From Mesorhizobium neociceri (lineage in GTDB: Bacteria; Pseudomonadota; Alphaproteobacteria; Rhizobiales; Rhizobiaceae): a DNA stretch of 64,000 nucleotides. Every line of letters starts with the position of its first letter. Within the stretch, counting starts at the first letter, position 1. The position numbers and the translations under genes were made by a program. The notes beneath the pieces are model-generated. The model ran no database searches, was not told where the DNA came from, and saw nothing but the letters and a program-made list of their open reading frames with translations. The stretch spans positions 744,001-808,000 of the forward strand of contig NZ_JACDTY010000002.1 in NCBI RefSeq assembly GCF_013520985.1, read 5' to 3'. Shown here one piece after another: positions 7,942 through 17,274 of this stretch.

Positions 7942-9876
7942 TTATGCTGCTTTACGGCCGCGCGCGGCAAGCCACGCTTCGGTCAACTGTTCGAAGCGCG
8001 AGGCCATATCAGCGACCGCCTCGTCATCTGACATCTTGCCGGCCAGCCATTGTTCGGCCGCGTGGACAAAAATGGTGCGGCCGACGGCAAATCCTTTGAC
8101 GATAGGCGCCTTGGCGGTGGCCGCGAAAGCCGCTTCCAGCTCGTCCTGCGGCGCTTCCAGGCCCAGCAGCACGACGCCGCGGCACCACGGATCGTGCTTC
8201 AGGATGACGGCCTCGATCTTGGCCCAGGCGCCGGCGGAGGCCTGCGGTTCGAGCTTCCACCAATCCGGTTTGATGCCGAGCGCATAGAGTTCTTCCAACG
8301 CGCGCGGGATCGTCGTGTCGTCGAGCTTGCCGTGTTTGCCGGCGATGATTTCTACAAGAAGCTCTCTGCCTACCTTCCGCGCCGCCTCGAACAGCGAGCG
8401 CAGTTTCTGCTGCTGCTCTTCCTTGAGTTCCGCCGGATCGTCGGGATGATAGAAGCACAGGCATTTGATGCAGTGGTCGACCGGCCATTCCACCAGCTGC
8501 GAGCCGATGTCCTGCGAGAATTCGAAGCGCAGTGGCCGCGAGCCCGGCAGTTCGACGGGGCGGCCGAGCCAGGCAAAGGGGTGGCGGGCGAATTCGAACA
8601 TCGCCTCGCGGCCATGCTTCTCGTCGATCAGCATGCCATAGCCGTCGCGGCCGGCCGCGACTTTTGCCGCAGCCTTGACCGCCAGCACCTTGAAATCGCG
8701 GATGCGCGCCGGATCGGCGCCGGTCTTGGCTGCCACATCCTCAAGCTGCACACGGTGGTCGCAGGCGAGCGCCATCATCGAGGGGATGTCGCGGCGGCGG
8801 GTCGTTGCCCAATGGATGTGGTTGATCGCCTCGTCTTTGCGCAAAGCGAGATGCTTGCTGCCGTTCTTGAGGAAGAACTGCAGCTCTTCGAAGGTCGGAT
8901 ATTCCGGTGCGCAGAGCAGCCGTGAGACCGCGAAGGCGCCGCAGGCATTGGCCCAGGTCGCCGCCGTCGCATGGTCTTCGCTACCCAGCCAACCGCGCAG
9001 GAAGCCGGACATGAAGGCGTCGCCGGCGCCGAGCACATTGTAGATCTCGATCGGAAAACCCTTACCGACGATGCCGTCTTCGAGATCGTCGCTGATCGGC
9101 CCGTCATAGACGATACAACCCATGGCGCCGCGCTTCAACACGATGGTAGCCGACGACAGCGCGCGGATCGTCTTCAGCGCGCTCAGGCAATCGTCGGCGC
9201 CGGACGCGATCATGATCTCTTCCTCGGTGCCGACGATGAGATCGCAATCGGGCAGCACCGTCTTCAGCTGGGCCGAGACGCGGTCGGATTTGACATAGCG
9301 CTCGAAGCCCTCGGCATGCCCGGCAAGGCCCCAGAGGTTGGGGCGGTAGTCGATGTCGAACACCACCTTGCCGCCCTTGGCCTTGATGATGCGGATTGCC
9401 TTGCGCTGGGCGGCGTCGCTGTTGGGGCGGGAAAAATGCGTGCCGGTGACGACGATGGAACGGGCCGAGGCGATGAAGGCCTCGTCGATATCCTCTTCGG
9501 CCAGCGCCATGTCGGCGCAGTCGCTGCGATAAAAGATCATCGGCGAAACGCCTTCGCTCTCGACAGAGAGCAGCACCAGCGCCGTCAGCCGTTCTTTGTC
9601 GGTCTTGAGACCATCGACATTGACGCCTTCGCGCCGCAGCTGTTCGCGAATGAAGCGGCCCATCTGCTCGTCGCCGACGCGGGTAAGCAGCGCGGAGCGC
9701 AGACCAAGCCTCGCGGTGCCGACCGAGATGTTGGCCGGACAGCCGCCGACCGACTTGGCGAAGGAGGTGATGTCCTCCAGCCGCGAGCCGATCTGCTGGC
9801 CGTAAAGGTCGACGGAAGCGCGACCGATGGTGATGACATCGAGCGGAGCGTATTTCGCGTCCACGGCTTCGCTCAT
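7942..9876 (-). CDS. iolC: 5-dehydro-2-deoxygluconokinase IolC fused to a DUF2090 domain
   Basis: Bifunctional-looking 644-residue protein. Residues 1 to about 320 are a PfkB-family sugar kinase (DVITIGRASVDLYGQQIG at the start, NVLGAGDAFMSGFLRGW as the ATP/catalytic signature) that phosphorylates 2-deoxy-5-keto-gluconate. Residues about 335-644 are a DUF2090 TIM-barrel domain, related to the IolJ/LacD-like aldolase family, which may act on the product (inference). The ATG at 9876 has an excellent GGAGGTTCCA site; the frame extends further upstream without support. It is the first gene of iolCDEB, and two IolR-type operator motifs lie within 130 nt upstream. Confidence 0.95.
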   Translation of the reverse strand: MSEAVDAKYAPLDVITIGRASVDLYGQQIGSRLEDITSFAKSVGGCPANISVGTARLGLRSALLTRVGDEQMGRFIREQLRREGVNVDGLKTDKERLTALVLLSVESEGVSPMIFYRSDCADMALAEEDIDEAFIASARSIVVTGTHFSRPNSDAAQRKAIRIIKAKGGKVVFDIDYRPNLWGLAGHAEGFERYVKSDRVSAQLKTVLPDCDLIVGTEEEIMIASGADDCLSALKTIRALSSATIVLKRGAMGCIVYDGPISDDLEDGIVGKGFPIEIYNVLGAGDAFMSGFLRGWLGSEDHATAATWANACGAFAVSRLLCAPEYPTFEELQFFLKNGSKHLALRKDEAINHIHWATTRRRDIPSMMALACDHRVQLEDVAAKTGADPARIRDFKVLAVKAAAKVAAGRDGYGMLIDEKHGREAMFEFARHPFAWLGRPVELPGSRPLRFEFSQDIGSQLVEWPVDHCIKCLCFYHPDDPAELKEEQQQKLRSLFEAARKVGRELLVEIIAGKHGKLDDTTIPRALEELYALGIKPDWWKLEPQASAGAWAKIEAVILKHDPWCRGVVLLGLEAPQDELEAAFAATAKAPIVKGFAVGRTIFVHAAEQWLAGKMSDDEAVADMASRFEQLTEAWLAARGRKAA

Positions 9877-9956
9877 TGGAACCTCCCGTCGGTCTTGTTG
9901 TCTTGAGCAACGTAGTTGGGGGACACGCGCGAGCGGCAGCGTGGCGCCGGGAATAT

Positions 9957-9970
9957 GAAATAATAATTCC
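9957..9970. promoter_or_regulatory. Candidate IolR half-consensus operator upstream of iolC
   Basis: GAAATAATAATTCC fits GGAA-N6-TTCC, the motif reported for the rhizobial repressor IolR, with one mismatch. It lies about 80 nt before the iolC start and 16 nt from a perfect copy. The same GAAA-N6-TTCC form recurs upstream of the ABC binding-protein gene. Confidence 0.5.
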
Positions 9971-9986
9971 AATCCATAGTCAATAT

Positions 9987-10000
9987 GGAATGAGCATTCC
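9987..10000. promoter_or_regulatory. IolR operator GGAA-N6-TTCC upstream of iolC
   Basis: GGAATGAGCATTCC is an exact match to GGAA-N6-TTCC and is itself palindromic at its ends (GGAATG/CATTCC). It lies 111 nt upstream of the iolC start, so iolC is probably repressed by IolR from its own promoter although the regulator gene is 2.5 kb away. Confidence 0.65.
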
Positions 10001-10080
10001 CCCTTCGAAAAGTGTCGGTACGGCGGCTAGCGCGGCGGGCTCTCTAGCCGAGCGTACCGCAGCTTCATCCTTTTTTGTTT

Positions 10081-10129
10081 GAGCATCGGATCTTCCCAAA
10101 ACCAGTTCGCGCTTTTGGGTCCGATGCTC
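10081..10129. repeat. 49-bp palindromic intergenic element
   Basis: Begins GAGCATCGGA and ends TCCGATGCTC, with AAAACC and CTTTT inside. It has the same length and skeleton as the element at 35967-36015 (GAGCAT...AAAACC...TTC-C-CTTTT...ATGCTC). Confidence 0.75.
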
Positions 10130-10439
10130 TGGGTCGAAGGTCGCGTCAAACTACCAAATCCTACGCATTCTGCGAACGAGCGTCCGCAACGGAGTCGAAT
10201 GTTGCCCTTCACCTCGTCGACTTGAATGAGCAAGTAGCGCCATCATTGGGCATTCACGATACAAACGCGAAACGCCGCATTCGTCACCCACTCCGCGCGT
10301 AGCCTACGGCCGGGGCAAGAGGGCGCGGTGTTCCGCAACCTCAAGGGACGAACATCGTTTGCGACCGCGACGCCATCCGCATGCGTTCCGGTGAACTCGC
10401 CGCGTGGTGTAAATTTTCAATGTCCCATTGGCGGCCTAC

Positions 10440-12164
10440 TTACTCCGGCAATCCGGCGTTGCGTAGGCCATCGAGCAGAGGTTTGAGCGCATCTCGGTGA
10501 GCATAAGGATTCACAGCGATCAGTTCCCGCGATGAGATGCTGGGTCTAAGTTCGCGAGCCTTCGCCAGCGCATGCGCAGCGAGAGCGGCATGGCCGAGAT
10601 GGTCATGGGCGGCCGCCAGTGTGAGCCAAGCGGTGTGATCCTTTTTTGGCATGTTGTCCAAGGCCGCTACGACTTCGCCATATCTCCTCAGTTCCAACAA
10701 AATTTTGGCGCGAATTACCCAGAACCAGTGTGGTGGAAACGGGGTTCTCTTCAGCGCGTCGTCGATTGAAGCCAGAGCCTCCTCCGGCCGGCCGGCGTAT
10801 CGCAACCAATTCGCTCGGTCCGCGCGAATTTGCGCATCGGCCGGATTGAGAGCGACGGCGCGGTCGAAATGGACGCCGGCCCGTTCGTATTCGCGGAGCC
10901 ACACCATGACCATGCCGTTGGCGTGGTGGACCGTCGGATCGTTGCTGTCCAACTCCATGGCTCTTTGTGCGGCAAGTGACGCTTCGTGCAGCGTTCGTGG
11001 ATCGGTGTCGAACCAGTAGCGGCCGAGGAGAGCAATCGCCAGCCAGGCGTGAGCGTGCGCAAAATCGGGATCGATCGCCGTCGCGCGGGAAAAAAGCGGA
11101 ACGGCCTCCTTCTCCATGTTGGCGTCGGCCAGCTCCCGGCCCTGCAGGAAAAAGTCATAGGCCGTCCAGCTCGACGTTGGCCGCCTGCGCACCTGAAGAG
11201 CAGCAGCGGCCACCATTCGCCCCTCGAGCGTCGTCACGATTGCTGCCACGACTTCGTCCTGCACAGCAAAAATGTCGTGGCATTCGCGATCATACCGCTC
11301 CGCCCAGACGTGGTTGCCTGTCCTTGCGTCGATCAACTGTGCAGTAATGCGAATCCGCTCGCCCGCCTTCTGCACACTACCTTCGATGACGTAGTTCGCG
11401 CCCAGATCGCGGGCGGCCTGCATTGGGTTGATGCCCATCCTGGCAAGATGGAACGAAGCGTGACGCGCCGCGACGGTAAGATTTCTGAACCGCGACAACT
11501 CGGTGGTGATGTCCTCCGTGATGCCGTCCGAAAGGTATTGTTGACTGGGATCGCCGCTCAGATTGTCGAATGGCAAAACGGCAATGGAGGGCCTGGCAGC
11601 AGACGTCGTTGCGGCCCGCCCGCCCACTTGACCAGTACTCGTTTCCACACGGTAAACCCGCACCGGTCTGACGATATTCTTGAGCGCCACCTCGCCCATG
11701 TCCTCGAAGGCAGCGTTGCCTTTGCCTCGCAATTCCTCATGAACCTTAGCCGAGACGCAGACCCCGCCTGGCTCCGCCAAGGCTTCGAGGCGAGCCGCAA
11801 CGTTCACACCGTCGCCATAGATGTCCGAGCCCTCACCGATGACGTCGCCCAGATTGATGCCGATACGCAGCAATATGCGGCGGTGCTCGGTGACGGATTG
11901 GTTGGCCTCCGCCATTTTGGCCTGTAGTTCGACTGCAGCCTCGACCGCGTTCACCGCGCTGGTGAACTCCATCAGCACGCCGTCGCCCATAAGCTTGACG
12001 ATCCGCCCGCCGCGATCGCGAACGATCGGCTCCAGGATCGCCTTGCGCCGCTCCTTCAGTGCCGCCAACGTACCCGCCTCATCCGCCTCCATCATTCGGC
12101 TGTAGCCGACCACGTCGGCCACAGCGATGGCGGCAAGACGGCGCTTGGCGCGTTCATCAGCCAT
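10440..12164 (-). CDS. Class III adenylate/guanylate cyclase with TolB-like and TPR domains
   Basis: Predicted cytosolic nucleotide cyclase of 574 residues. Residues 8-175 are the catalytic homology domain: IAVADVVGYSRMMEADE (first metal Asp), MGDGVLMEF (second metal Asp) and YGDGVNVAARLEAL (transition-state Asn). Residues about 193-315 form the TolB-like N-domain (PSIAVLPFDNLSGDPSQQYLSDG). The rest is TPR-like helical repeats. This architecture is abundant in Mesorhizobium and Bradyrhizobium. It lies between iolR and iolC, which are adjacent in Sinorhizobium, and is flanked by 563 and 235 nt of atypical DNA, suggesting insertion. The signal sensed is unknown. Confidence 0.9.
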   Translation of the reverse strand: MADERAKRRLAAIAVADVVGYSRMMEADEAGTLAALKERRKAILEPIVRDRGGRIVKLMGDGVLMEFTSAVNAVEAAVELQAKMAEANQSVTEHRRILLRIGINLGDVIGEGSDIYGDGVNVAARLEALAEPGGVCVSAKVHEELRGKGNAAFEDMGEVALKNIVRPVRVYRVETSTGQVGGRAATTSAARPSIAVLPFDNLSGDPSQQYLSDGITEDITTELSRFRNLTVAARHASFHLARMGINPMQAARDLGANYVIEGSVQKAGERIRITAQLIDARTGNHVWAERYDRECHDIFAVQDEVVAAIVTTLEGRMVAAAALQVRRRPTSSWTAYDFFLQGRELADANMEKEAVPLFSRATAIDPDFAHAHAWLAIALLGRYWFDTDPRTLHEASLAAQRAMELDSNDPTVHHANGMVMVWLREYERAGVHFDRAVALNPADAQIRADRANWLRYAGRPEEALASIDDALKRTPFPPHWFWVIRAKILLELRRYGEVVAALDNMPKKDHTAWLTLAAAHDHLGHAALAAHALAKARELRPSISSRELIAVNPYAHRDALKPLLDGLRNAGLPE

Positions 12165-12336
12165 TAAGTGATCGCCTCATTGGTTGGACCGATGGTATTT
12201 GCGCCGCACGGAGGAGTCCATCGTGGCCAGCAACGAGAACGGCTACCTGGGTGGAATGATGGTCTCCTACCCCTTTCGGGATATTGAGCCTTCAACAGTC
12301 AATGACTGCTTCGGGTCATGGGCGTGAGTTCGGCCT

Positions 12337-12354
12337 GCGGACGCGAACGTCCGC
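12337..12354. other. Stable tetraloop hairpin downstream of iolR
   Basis: GCGGACGCGAACGTCCGC forms a perfect 7-bp stem with a CGAA loop, about 46 nt past the iolR stop on the minus strand. No T-run follows, so it is a possible mRNA 3'-end structure rather than a standard terminator. The rest of 12165-12399 contains no recognisable gene. Confidence 0.55.
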
Positions 12355-12399
12355 ATAGGGTCGAACTCGGTCGCTCGGAGTGATTGGTTTGACCCTAGT

Positions 12400-13266
12400 C
12401 TAGGCCTTGCGCTTGCGGCTTGTGCTGCGCCGCTTCTCGCCGACGCCGACGGTCAGCGCCATGGCCAGCGCCATGGTCGCCGACAGCGAGCGGAAGCCGG
12501 CGAAATCGGCCTCGGCGACCTCGAACCAGACCTTGGCGAACTGCGCCAGCGGCGAAAACGAGCTGTCGGTGATGGCGACGATCGGCACGCCCTGTTCGGC
12601 AATGGTGCGGGCTTCCTCGATGGTTGCCGGCGCATAGGGCGAGAAGCTGATGGCGATGACGGCATCCGCCGGCGTGGCGAAGGCGACCATTTCGGCGTTG
12701 AGGCCGGCGGCGGATTCGATCAGCTGATTGCGGATCTTCAATTTGCCCAGCGCATAGGCGATGTAGCTTGCCACCGGATAGGAGCGGCGCTTGGCCAGGA
12801 CATAGATGGTCTCGGCCTTGGCCAGCAGCGAGATCGCGTCTTCCAGATGCGCCTCGTCCAGCGTGCGCGAAATGTCGTTGAGCGAGGTGCTGGCGGCGGC
12901 GACGAAACCGTCGAAGATGGCGCGGTGGCCGGCCCCGGCATCGGCCTTGGCGCGCAGCGCCTGCAGGCGTTCGTCATAGGAGGAGTTGCGCTCGCGCAGC
13001 CGCTCACGAAACACCTGCTGCAGGCTGGTGAAACCGTCGAAGCCGAGCTGCTGGGCAAAACGGATCAAGGTCGAGGGCTGCACGCCGGCCGAAGCGGCGA
13101 TGCTGGCTGCAGTGCCGAAGGCGATGTCGTCGGGATTGTCGAGCGCATAGGCGGCGATCTGGGCGATGCGCTTGGGCAAGGTTTCGCGGCGATCGAGGAT
13201 CGTGGCGCGCAGCGTCTCGAAGTCGCGAGGTACCCGTTCGTCCATCGTCGGCCCGTCCAAGCTCAT
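12400..13266 (-). CDS. iolR: RpiR/MurR-family repressor, IolR
   Basis: A 288-residue RpiR-family regulator: N-terminal helix-turn-helix (about residues 15-90, with FGTAASIAASAGVQPSTLIRFAQQLGFDGF) followed by a SIS sugar-phosphate-binding domain (about residues 130-270, with VIAISFSPYAPATIEEA). In Sinorhizobium the equivalent repressor controls inositol genes and responds to a catabolic intermediate. Identity rests on orientation toward iolCDEB, a divergent Gfo/Idh/MocA dehydrogenase as in S. meliloti, and IolR-type motifs upstream of iolC. A downstream ATG (MDERVP) eight codons later is an alternative start. The C-terminus is basic (RRSTSRKRKA). Confidence 0.85.
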   Translation of the reverse strand: MSLDGPTMDERVPRDFETLRATILDRRETLPKRIAQIAAYALDNPDDIAFGTAASIAASAGVQPSTLIRFAQQLGFDGFTSLQQVFRERLRERNSSYDERLQALRAKADAGAGHRAIFDGFVAAASTSLNDISRTLDEAHLEDAISLLAKAETIYVLAKRRSYPVASYIAYALGKLKIRNQLIESAAGLNAEMVAFATPADAVIAISFSPYAPATIEEARTIAEQGVPIVAITDSSFSPLAQFAKVWFEVAEADFAGFRSLSATMALAMALTVGVGEKRRSTSRKRKA

Positions 13267-13385
13267 CGGTGAAACGTTCTCTCTGCCCCATCATAGCGAG
13301 CCTGCGCAAGAACGCCATAAAAAATGAGACAGACATTCCATTTCAGAGCAAAATGGACTAATTCATCCACCGAGGATTTTATCCA

Positions 13386-14507
13386 GTGGAGAAGAAGATG
13401 GTCGGCGTCGGGCTTATCGGCACGGGTTTCATGGGCAAGTGCCACGCCATAGCGTGGAGTGCCGTCGGAGCGGTCTTTCCCGATGTCGCCAAGCCAAGAC
13501 TCGTCCATCTCGGCGAGGTCAATGAGGAGTTGGCCAAACGCAAGGCTGGCGAGTTCGGTTTCGCCAAGGCGTCGGGCGACTGGCGCGCTGTCGTCAACGA
13601 TCCGGAAGTCGATATCGTCTCCTTGACCACGCCCAACCAGTTCCACCCGGAGATGGCCATCGCCATCCTCGAAGCCGGCAAGCATCTGTGGTGCGAAAAG
13701 CCGATGGCGCCGAGCTTTGCCGAAGCCGAGGCGATGGCAGCGGCGGCGAAGAAATCAGGCAAGGTGGCAGCGCTGGGCTACAATTACATTCAGAGCCCGG
13801 CGATCCGCCACATCGGCGCGCTGCTCGACGAAAAAATCATCGGCGAGGTCAACCATCTGCGCATCGAGATGGACGAGGACTTCATGGCCGACCCCGAGGC
13901 GCTGTTCTACTGGAAGCATGAGGCTGCCTCAGGCTATGGCGCGCTCGACGATTTCGCCGTGCATCCGCTGTCGCTGGTCTCGGCGCTGTTCGGCCGCGTG
14001 GCAAAAGTCATCTGCGACATGGCCAAGCCCTATGCCGACCGCAAGCTGGCCGCCGGCGGCCGCCGCGCGGTCGAGACCTACGACATTGCCAGCGTGCTGA
14101 TGCACCTGGAAAACGGCATTGCCGGCACGCTGCTGGTCAACCGCTCGGCCTGGGGCCGCAAGGGCCGCATCGCCATTCAGATTTTCGGCTCCAAGGGGTC
14201 GATCCTGTTCGACCAGGAGCGGATGAACGAAATTCAGCTCTACGTCACCGCCGACCGCCCGACGGAACAGGGCTACCGCACCATACTGGTGGCGCCGCAC
14301 CACAAGCCCTACGATGCCTTCCTGCCGGCGCCCGGCCACGGCCTCGGCTTCAACGACCTCAAGATCATCGAATGCCACGAACTGTTGACGCGGCTTGCGG
14401 GCAAGCCCTCGCGGGTGATCGAGTTTGCCGAAGGGCTGGAGATCGAGCGCACCGTGCACGCCATGGCAAGGTCGTTCGAGGAAAAGCGCTGGGTGGACGT
14501 GCGATAG
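13386..14507 (+). CDS. iolY: Gfo/Idh/MocA family dehydrogenase (IolY-like)
   Basis: NAD(P)-dependent oxidoreductase of 373 residues. The N-terminal Rossmann fold has VGLIGTGFMGKCHA near residue 7; the conserved EKP motif is in HLWCEKPMAPS; the C-terminal domain includes GALDDFAVHPLSL, where the His is in the usual catalytic position. It is divergently transcribed from iolR. In S. meliloti the gene in this place is a dehydrogenase needed for scyllo-inositol growth (smc01163, iolY), so the same role is inferred. The intergenic 119 nt contains only degenerate IolR-like motifs (13326-13339 and 13355-13368). Confidence 0.75.
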   Translation: MEKKMVGVGLIGTGFMGKCHAIAWSAVGAVFPDVAKPRLVHLGEVNEELAKRKAGEFGFAKASGDWRAVVNDPEVDIVSLTTPNQFHPEMAIAILEAGKHLWCEKPMAPSFAEAEAMAAAAKKSGKVAALGYNYIQSPAIRHIGALLDEKIIGEVNHLRIEMDEDFMADPEALFYWKHEAASGYGALDDFAVHPLSLVSALFGRVAKVICDMAKPYADRKLAAGGRRAVETYDIASVLMHLENGIAGTLLVNRSAWGRKGRIAIQIFGSKGSILFDQERMNEIQLYVTADRPTEQGYRTILVAPHHKPYDAFLPAPGHGLGFNDLKIIECHELLTRLAGKPSRVIEFAEGLEIERTVHAMARSFEEKRWVDVR

Positions 14508-14514
14508 TATCCGC

Positions 14515-15213
14515 TCAACCACCGGCAGCGGCGTTCGTCTCCCAGCCGTGGACCCACACCTGCCGCAGGCGATCGCCTTCGCCCTTGAAGCGTAGTCCGG
14601 TCGGCTGGCAATCCTCGATGCGGTCGCTGCGGAAATTGCGGATCGCCTGGCGCAACTCGCACCAGGCGACGATGTTGGCGGTCTCTGAGTAGTAGATCAG
14701 CGCGATCGGGCGGATCAGCCGCTCGGAGGCATGGCCCATTTCATCGCGATAGGAGAGGTCGAGCTTCTCTTCGTCGCGGATGGCGCGGCGCACTAGCGCG
14801 AGGTCGATCGTACCGATTGCGGGCGCGGCGAAGCCCCAGACATGCAGCGCATTGGCGTCGAAGGCCTGGCGCAGGGGCGGCGGTACGGCGCCGGCGATCT
14901 TGGCGCTGACGCGCTTGGCCGCCTGCTTCAGTTCGCTGTCTCCAGTGCGCTCCAGCAGCGCCAGCGACAGCACGATCGCTTCCGTCTCCTCGATCGAAAA
15001 CATCAGCGGCGGCAGGTCGAAGCCGGGGCGCAAGATGTAGCCGATGCCGCGCCCGCCCTCGATCGGCACGCGCATTGCCTGCAAGGCGGCGATGTCGCGG
15101 TAGATCGAGCGCACCGTCACTTCAAGCTGCGCGGCGATCATGGCCGCCGTCACCGGCTGCCGCGCCAGACGCAGGATCTGGATGATCTCGAACAGGCGCG
15201 ACGCCTTGCGCAT
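14515..15213 (-). CDS. YafY-type helix-turn-helix/WYL-domain transcriptional regulator
   Basis: A 232-residue regulator: DeoR-like winged helix at residues 1-60 (RLFEIIQILRLARQPVTAAMIAAQLEVTVRSIYRDIAAL), then a WYL ligand-sensing domain (about residues 130-205). The ATG at 15213 has a strong GGGAGAGGAA site; a frame extension of ten codons lacks one. It is divergent from a LysE-family exporter gene 128 nt away, which is its likely target. WYL domains may bind nucleotides or other small ligands; the ligand here is not known. Confidence 0.88.
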   Translation of the reverse strand: MRKASRLFEIIQILRLARQPVTAAMIAAQLEVTVRSIYRDIAALQAMRVPIEGGRGIGYILRPGFDLPPLMFSIEETEAIVLSLALLERTGDSELKQAAKRVSAKIAGAVPPPLRQAFDANALHVWGFAAPAIGTIDLALVRRAIRDEEKLDLSYRDEMGHASERLIRPIALIYYSETANIVAWCELRQAIRNFRSDRIEDCQPTGLRFKGEGDRLRQVWVHGWETNAAAGG

Positions 15214-15340
15214 TTCCTCTCCCTGATGAAATGCTACTGACACATCCCCGTCAGTTGGGATGATCTATTGGACTGCCTATCGGTTTGAAAATCAACAAAT
15301 TCCTCAACGGCACCCCAGCAGAAAGCGACAGGCAACTGAC

Positions 15341-15976
15341 ATGAGTTACGCGGAAAATCTCTGGCTGTTCTTTATCCTGCTGTTCGGCATCATTGTCGTA
15401 CCCGGCATGGACATGCTGTTCGTGCTCGCCAATGCGCTGACCGGCGGCCGCGACAGGGGTCTGGCCGCCACCGGCGGCATCATGGTTGGCGGCATGGTGC
15501 ACACGCTGAATGGCGCCATCGGCGTCGGCCTGCTGATGCATTTCGTGCCGATCCTGTTCAAGCCGCTGCTGCTTGCGGGCGCCGCCTACATGGCCTTCAT
15601 CGGCATCACGCTGATGCGCAGCTCCATCACCGTCGGCCATGACGGGCCTGCCGGCAGCCGCTCGGCCTGGAAGGCGTTTCGCCAGGGTCTCATGACCTGC
15701 TTGATCAACCCCAAGGCCTATTTGTTCATCCTCGCCGTCTATCCGCAGTTCCTGAAGCCGGATTACGGTCCGATCTGGATGCAGGCGACAATCATGGGCC
15801 TGTTGACGGTGCTGACGCAGGCCGCGATCTATGGCGGGCTCGCCATCACTGCCGGCCGCAGCCGCAATCTGCTGGTGGCCAATCCGCGAGCAACGGCGAT
15901 TGCAGGGCGAGCGGCTGGATTGCTGCTGTTTGCGGTCTCGGTGTTCACCGCATGGGAGGGGCTGAGGGCGGCGTGA
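15341..15976 (+). CDS. LysE/RhtB-family amino acid exporter
   Basis: Inner-membrane exporter of 211 residues with about six hydrophobic helices. The start MSYAENLWLFFILLFG and the segment FGIIVVPGMDMLFVLANAL match the LysE-type signature, and GLMTCLINPKAYLFIL holds the conserved NPKA motif of helix 4. The length matches the family. Start at ATG 15341; the ribosome site is weak. It is divergent from the WYL regulator. The exported substrate (amino acid or homoserine lactone-like compound) cannot be deduced. Confidence 0.88.
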   Translation: MSYAENLWLFFILLFGIIVVPGMDMLFVLANALTGGRDRGLAATGGIMVGGMVHTLNGAIGVGLLMHFVPILFKPLLLAGAAYMAFIGITLMRSSITVGHDGPAGSRSAWKAFRQGLMTCLINPKAYLFILAVYPQFLKPDYGPIWMQATIMGLLTVLTQAAIYGGLAITAGRSRNLLVANPRATAIAGRAAGLLLFAVSVFTAWEGLRAA

Positions 15977-16015
15977 TCTCTGCAAGCACCGCCCTCTCCG
16001 TATATGGCATGCGAA

Positions 16016-17107
<1,092 letters not shown>

Positions 17108-17146
17108 GGCTTTCTGCTCCTGGTTGGGAGACCTGCCGGCTGATAC

Positions 17147-17171
17147 AAAAAAGCCGCCAGGTCTGGCGGCT
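17147..17171 (-). terminator. Attenuator terminator in the aroG leader
   Basis: On the minus strand AGCCGCCA-GACC-TGGCGGCT forms an 8-bp G+C-rich stem with a four-base loop, followed at once by a run of T. It ends 40 nt before the aroG start, inside its transcript. Its 5' arm can instead pair with CTGGCGGC at 17218-17225, giving the antiterminator. Confidence 0.85.
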
Positions 17172-17195
17172 GTTCGGATGTTGTTGCTGCAATCT

Positions 17196-17267
17196 TCAGA
17201 TCGAGCGCAATCCTCCCGCCGCCAGCGAGCTGCTAAAGTACCAATATTTGGCGGTCAGGTTGATCAT
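17196..17267 (-). CDS. Aromatic leader peptide of aroG attenuator (23 aa)
   Basis: A 23-codon ORF, MINLTAKYWYFSSSLAAGGL then RSI and TGA. Codons 8-11 are TAT TGG TAC TTT (Tyr-Trp-Tyr-Phe; 17246-17235). Segment 1 (CCGCCA, 17254-17249) lies just before them and can pair with segment 2 (CTGGCGGC, 17225-17218); segment 2 can instead pair with segment 3 (GCCGCCAG, 17170-17163), the 5' arm of the terminator. A ribosome stalled at the aromatic codons would mask segment 1, free segment 2 and prevent termination. The ATG coincides with the predicted transcription start, so the ORF is probably leaderless, as known for trpL of Sinorhizobium. An in-frame ATG three codons upstream would lie in the -10 box. 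Confidence 0.85.
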   Translation of the reverse strand: MINLTAKYWYFSSSLAAGGLRSI

Positions 17268-17274
17268 GAGGCTC

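Larger units (their letters stand above)
9877..10439. other. Intergenic region between iolC and the cyclase gene
   Basis: This 563-nt stretch has no recognisable gene. Its left part holds the iolC promoter region with two IolR-type motifs (9957-10000). A 49-bp palindromic element lies at 10081-10129. The remaining bases up to 10439 are visibly less G+C-rich than the neighbouring operons and resemble nothing I recognise. Confidence 0.6.

Noticed and set aside
6310..8031. Long open frame of 573 codons on the plus strand opposite iolD
   Set aside because: Low-complexity Arg/Gly/His-rich translation with no family features; mirror of a high-G+C gene on the other strand.
10027..10233. 68-codon minus-strand frame in the iolC-cyclase gap
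   Set aside because: Runs through a palindromic repeat and has no recognisable protein features.
13326..13368. IolR operators between iolR and the divergent dehydrogenase
   Set aside because: Only degenerate matches (GAGA-N6-TTCC and GGAC-N6-ATCC) were found, too weak to list as sites.
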